Below, piece after piece: positions 1 through 6,000 of a DNA stretch of 7,578 nucleotides (its first letter is position 1; each line of letters starts with the position of its first letter). Source of the DNA: Kiritimatiellia bacterium (GTDB lineage: Bacteria; Verrucomicrobiota; Kiritimatiellia; RFP12; UBA1067). The notes beneath the pieces are model-generated. The model saw nothing but the letters and a program-made list of their open reading frames with translations, was not told the DNA's origin and did not search any database. The translations under genes were made by a program, and so were the position numbers. Where the stretch lies: contig JAFRNO010000345.1 of NCBI GenBank assembly GCA_017430155.1, positions 1 to 7,578 on the forward strand. The letters are read 5' to 3'.

Positions 1-3000
1 TGCGCGATCACGAAGTTCGTCTCCGCGACGCCCGTGTAGCGCCCGAGACCCGTCACCGTCACGTGCACCGTGCCGGCGTTCACGTTGTCGTCGTACTCCA
101 CCGTGTAGTCGGTTCCCTCCGCGAGGGCCGCGCCGCTTGTGCTGTCCTTGACCGCGACCTCATGCGCCTCGCCGTTGTAGACGTAGCCCTCCTCGGCGAC
201 GACGATCTGCAGACCGTCCGCCATGCGCTGGATCACGTCGTAGCCGTCCGGATCGCCGGGCACCGTCGTGTAGCCCTCGGACACGTAGGCGGACGGATCC
301 TCGGAGAAGTGGCCGCCCGTGACGGCGATCACGCCGTCCGCGCCGTCGAGCGCGCCGCTGTACGTGCCGCCCGTGACCGACACGGCGCCGCCGTCCGCGA
401 CCTTCACCGCCGCGCCGGATGCACCGACCGCCACGCCGTCGCCGAGCGTCACCAGCGCATCCGTGTCGGCGACCACGCCGTCCACCACGTTCGCAATCTC
501 GGTGTTCGCCACCGTCACGTCGCCGAACTTGGCGTAGACGCCGCCGGCCGTGCCGCCGCCGTCGATCGCGCTGTTCGTCATCTCAAGCGTGCCGAGGCCG
601 ACCGATTCGACCGCGTATCCGTCGTAGTTCGCGAACTCCACGTTGTCGAGCGTCAGCTTGGAGTCCTCGGTCCAGCCCTCGAACACGACCGCCGCGGAGT
701 CGAACGCGAGGTTCGAGATCACCGCCGTGACGTCCGCGTCGAACGCCGGCGAGCCCACGTACACCTCCGCCGTGCTGTCGGCCGGGCCGCTGATCGTATA
801 GAGCGGCTTGCCGTCCGCGTCCGTCGCGCCCGTGACCGTGATGTTCTTCAGGATCTCAAGACCCTCCGCCGGGAGCGTCACGTCCGCCACGACCTCGACC
901 ACGTCGCCTTCCTGGGCCGCGTCGACCGCCGCCTGGAGCGTGTCGTAGTACACGTCGCCGATCCTCGCCACCTTCGCGAGGAGCACGAGCGCGTCGTCCG
1001 CCACCGCGTAGGCCACGCCTGCGGGCAGGTCCGTCACCGTCAGATTCGCCGTGTCGCCCGCGAGGCCGGAGATGAGCGTCTGACCCGCCTGGACCGAGCC
1101 GGCCACGACCGTCACGGCCGCGCCGTCGGACACCGTCACGCCGGTCGCGTAGAGCGCGCCCGCCGCCGTCACCGCCGAGGCGTCGATCGTCACGCCGTCG
1201 CCCAGCACGACGTTGTCGCCGAGGCGCGCCGCCGCGTAGTCGCCGTCCGCGAACGCGAGCGTCGCGTCCGTGAGCGTCAACGTGCCGGAGCCGCCCTTCA
1301 GCGACCAGTCGCCCGAAGCCGCGAGCGTCTTGCCCTGGCCGTCGACCGTCACGTCCTTCGACGCGACCACCGCCTCCGTGAGTTCGGCGTCGGCCGTCAC
1401 GAAGACCGTCTCGCCCGCCTTCGCGTCGGCCACGGCCGCCGCGAGCGTCTCGAAGCCCGCGAGCGTCGGGTAGCCGTCGGACGCCGTGCGCTTGATGATG
1501 AACGTCGGCAGCTCGACGGTCGCCTCCTCGGCGTCCTCCGTCTCGAGCATCTTGTAAGCGATCTCGCTCACGTTCTCGCCGTCCGCAGACGCGCCGAAGT
1601 GGAGACCGTTGGCGATGTAGTTGCCGTCCAGCGCCAGCTTCTCGGCGTCCGCCGCGCCCACGACCGCGAACGCGCGCGTCGCCGTGGCAGTCCTCTTGAA
1701 GACGTTGCCCGTCACCGTGGCCTCGTAGTCCACCGCGTCCTCGGACGCCGGGTCCACGACCACCGCCGTGCCGCTCAGGCCGGAGAACATGTTGTCGACG
1801 ATCGCCACCTTCGCGCCGGCAACCGGCTTCACGACGATGTCGGTCTTGACGTACCCGTCGTTCGTGAACGTGCAGTTCGTGACCGCCAGCTCGCCCGCGA
1901 GGCCGTTGGCCGTCGTGATCGCCGCAACCGGCGCCGTCCGCGTGCCGATGCCGTCGAACGCCACGTTCTTCACCGTGCCGCCGGCCGCGTCAACCGCGAT
2001 CTGCATGTCGCCGGAGACCTTGTGGCCGTCGCCGTCGAGCGTCACGCCCGCGCCAAGCGCGACCGCGCCCTCGTCAGCGATGTCCGCGAGCAGCGTGATC
2101 GTGTCGCCCGCGCCGGCTTCGCCCGCCGCCGCAGTCAGCGTCGGGAAGTACTTGTCACCGACCTTCGCCACCGGCGCCGCCGTGCTGAACTGCGCCGTGT
2201 AGACCTGCTCCGCGTCGGTCACCGCCGTGATCTCGGGATCCCAGCCGATGAACGTGTAGACGTTCTGAGCATCGTCCGGCTTCGTGGGCGTCTCGCCCTC
2301 GTACACCGCCGTGCCGCCCACGGCCACGTTCGTCGTGAAGAGCACCGACTCGTCCCAGTTCACGAACTTCACATTGAAGATGGCGACCACCGCGTACGGG
2401 TACTCCGCATTCGTCTCCTCGTCGGGGTTCGCGATGACCGCGTACCCTTCGGCCACGAAGGTGGCAGGGTCGTCGCTGTAGATGCCGCCCTTAATGATGA
2501 GCTTGTCCGCGGAATTGCCCAGGGCACCATTGTAGGCGCCGCTCTCGACCGTGATCGTGCCGCCGGACGACGCGTTGCTGATGATGCCCTCGCTACCGCT
2601 GAACGTGTTGTCCGCGAGGCTGACCGCCATGCCGCTGGCATCCTTCAGCCTGACCGTGTAGCCCTGTGCGGAGATCGTAGTGTCAGAGATCGTCCCGGTA
2701 CCGGCACCGCCGCTGATGTTGATGCCGTTCTTGACGCCGGTGGCCGTGCACCCGGTGATCGTCAGATCCTTTACGCCGACGAGCTGAGCAACGCTGTGGC
2801 CGCCCGTCACCGTAAGATCTGTCAGGTTGACATTGTGCGCGCCGGAGCCGGAAGCGACACGGAACGCGACCGTGGTCTCGCCGGAACCCGCGAACTCGCA
2901 GTTGCTCACCGTAACGTTGTGCGCGTAGTTGTATGCGCCGGTGGTATAGACCTTGCCAGTAGTCTTGGTGTTCGGCGCATTGATGAACGCATCGTCGTAT

Positions 3001-6000
3001 GTGGCCGCATCGTAGGCGAACTTCACATTCTGGATGGTCAGCGTATCCTCACCATTGTATCTGCCATTGCCATCGATGTAGATCTGGCCGGTGATGGTGT
3101 TCCCGTCGCCGTCGATCGTCAGGTTGAGGCCGGCCTTCTGGTGGACCACCGCCACTTCCGTGATGTCGGCAAGCAACGTTACCGTCACGTCGCCCGTCTT
3201 CTCGTGCGCCGCGTCGAGCGCCGCCTGCAGCGAGCCGAAGATCGCGTCGCCGATCTTCGCGACAGGCGCGCCGGGCGTGAACTGGGCCGTGTAGGTCTGG
3301 TCCGCGTCGGTCACCGCCGTGATCTCGGGATCCCAGCCGCTGAACGCGTACACGTTGCTCGCGTCGGCCGGCTTCGCGGGCGTCTCGCCCACGTAGACCG
3401 CCGTAGCGCCCACAGGCACGTTCGTCGTGAAGAGAACCGTGTTGTCGTAGTTCACGAACGTCACCGTGAAGTTGGAGACCACCGCGTACGGATAGGCGTC
3501 CTTCGTCTCCGCGTCGGGGTTCTCGACCACGGCATGGTTTTCGACGACGTACGCCGTCGGATCGGCGCTGAAGATGCCGCCGGAGATGTTGAGGACGTCT
3601 TGCTTGTCATTCAGAATGACGATTTGTCCGCTGTAGGCTCCGCTTTCCACGTTCACGCTTGCCGTGGTGGCGCCGCCCCGAACAACAAGCGCACCCTCAT
3701 CTTCTGCCGTCGACGCCGACGTGAAGCTGCTGTTCTTGATGGTGATTATACCGGCATACGCCTCCGGCGCATCGCGGAACGCGTACTTCTCGGCGGAGAT
3801 GCTGACGTTCTCGATCAGGACCGCGTTGCCGGTCTTGATGTTGTTGATGCCGACCTTCACGCTGGTACCCGTAAGGGCGTTTGCATACAGTCCGTAGGGG
3901 TATTCTTCGGCGTTTCTGTTGTAGAAATCGAATGACTTGCAGTTGAGCATTCTGCAGTTCTCAAAGGCAATGTTCTCCAATGTCCAATAGTAAGCCGCGT
4001 CATTCGTCGCGGAGATCGCCCACCAGTTGTTGTTTTCGGAGGTTCCGGCGAAGCTGCAGTCCCGAACGGTCACGTCATGCGGGTAGTTGATTGCCTTAAC
4101 CGCTTCCGCCGTGTCCGTCGTCTTTGCGAAGTCGATGTTCTGCAAGGTGACAGACGCGCCGTTGTTGATACCACCGCCGGTCGCCCTCTTTCCGTCGATC
4201 GTCAGCGTGGCGTCGGTAATGGCATAGCGTCCGCCATCGGCCTTTGCGCCGTCAATCGTCAGCTTCAAGTTGGCGACTTCCGGAATCGTGGCAGTCGCGC
4301 TCGCGCCGCTGATGTCCGTAAGGAGGGTTATCGTCACCTCGCCGCCGGCCGTCTGGGCCGCGGTGACCGCCGCCGCGAGCGTCTCGTACTTCGTCGTGCC
4401 GATCTGCGCCACGTACGCCTTGCGCACGAGCGTCGTCACCGGAGGCTCGACGGAGGTATCCGTCACGAACTTCCAGTCAGCCGGAGGCTCCGCAGATGTG
4501 TCGAGCACCGTGATCTGCGGATACTCGCCGCCGTGCTCGGCGGCGTACGCCTCAGCCACCGCAATCGCCTCGACGAAGGTCTCATACTTCACGTCGCCGA
4601 TCTGCGCGACGTACCGGACGTTCACCCAGAGGTCGCCGTCCTCGACATACGCCACGCCGCCCGTCACGGTGACCGTACCGTAGCCGGCAAGGTCCGCCAC
4701 GCCGGTACCGGTGCAGTCAATCACCTTGACAGGAGCAGTGATTCCGGTGGCGTCAACTGCGATCGAACCCGCGTTGGATGCGAAATCAGGCGTGGTGACG
4801 GAGGACGTCTTGTCAAGGGTAATCGTGCCGCCGTTGGTCAATGTCACGCCGTTCGAGCCGCGATCCCGCACGGTCAAGGTCGAGCCGCCGGTTACATTGA
4901 CCGTAGCGCCCGCGCCGAACGTGACCTTCTTATCATATGTACCGTTGCCGGAATTCTGCGCCATGACAACAGTCGAAGCGTTCTTGATGTCCAGCACGGC
5001 AGACTTGCCGTCGACGGTACCGATGTTGATGCCGTAACCCGAAGAGTTGTAATTGTAGTCTGCACCACTGGACGAATACGCGTTCCAGCCGACGTTCAGC
5101 GTTGCGCCGTCCACAACGAGTGTCGCGGGCTTGCCGACGCGATCCGCGTCCGTATTGTCGCGGCCCGAGTAAGCCTTGCCCGTCAGCTGCAGAGCGGCCG
5201 TATTGAACTTGGCGCCGGGAGCGACGGTCAGCAAGCCGTTGCACAGCACTGACGTCTGCCAGGTCGCCGTCAACTCGGCAGTATCGGAAATTGTGATGTA
5301 ACCCGTCGTGGTCACCTGCATCGTGTAGACCTTAGAGGTGCCGCTGATGTTGACAGCACCGTTGAAATAGGACTTCACGATTGTGTTGCCGCCCTTGCCG
5401 ACAATGAACGAATCAACAACGTTGATTGTCGCGTTCTGCCGCGCGTCAAGTTCATCAAACGCCAACTTGGCGTCCTTGATGGTGACGGTGATTTTGCCAC
5501 CGCTGCCGTCCGTGTCGGCAAACGTGACGATCGGCATCCCGTAATCGGGAGCGTTGCCGGTGATCGTGAAGGCGATGTCGCCCGTGCGATCAAAAGCGAT
5601 CTCCGTGCCGCTTTCATTGCCGGCCGCACCCAGGACAACGATCGTATCGCCATCCTGCACGGCGGCAAGCGCCGCCGCGACGGCCTCGTACTTGCCGACG
5701 ACTTCGTCGTTGCGCACGATCTGCGCCACGTACCCCTTCTTCACGAGGTAGCCGTCGACGATCTTCCAGTCCGCCGGAGGTACTGCAGATGTGTCGATCA
5801 CCTTGATCTGCGGATACGCGCCGTCGTGCTCTTCCGCGTACGCCTCAGCGGCCGTGATCGCGTCGGCGAACGAGGTGTAGTAGGTCGTCACGGCCTCGTC
5901 GCCCTCGCCGAGTGTGATGCTCGCAACGGCCGCCGTGGACGAGTACGTGGTCACGCCCGTCGTCTCGTCCAGGCTCGCGGCCACGACGCTCTCGCCAACG

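Noticed and set aside
2369..2641. Short minus-strand ORF of 90 residues in another frame (also those near 4933-5244, 5375-5668, 5845-6231, 6038-6313 and 6902-7126)
   Set aside because: They overlap the continuous minus frame out of phase, are low-complexity (Arg/Ser/Pro/Thr-rich) and have no domain. Two coding frames on the same strand over such lengths are unlikely.
2209..3339. CRISPR array or mobile-element repeats
   Set aside because: The direct repeats lie 1092 and 1293 bp apart, encode protein modules in frame and have no spacer structure, terminal inverted repeats or transposase.
63..3935. 1290-residue plus-strand ORF as a real gene
   Set aside because: It is exactly antisense in register to the minus frame, its composition is biased to Arg, His, Val and Asp with no recognisable domain, and its openness is explained by the absence of TTA, CTA and TCA in the real gene.
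4077..5252. 391-residue plus-strand ORF
   Set aside because: Same in-register antisense shadow. The minus strand here encodes clear headers and repeat strands.
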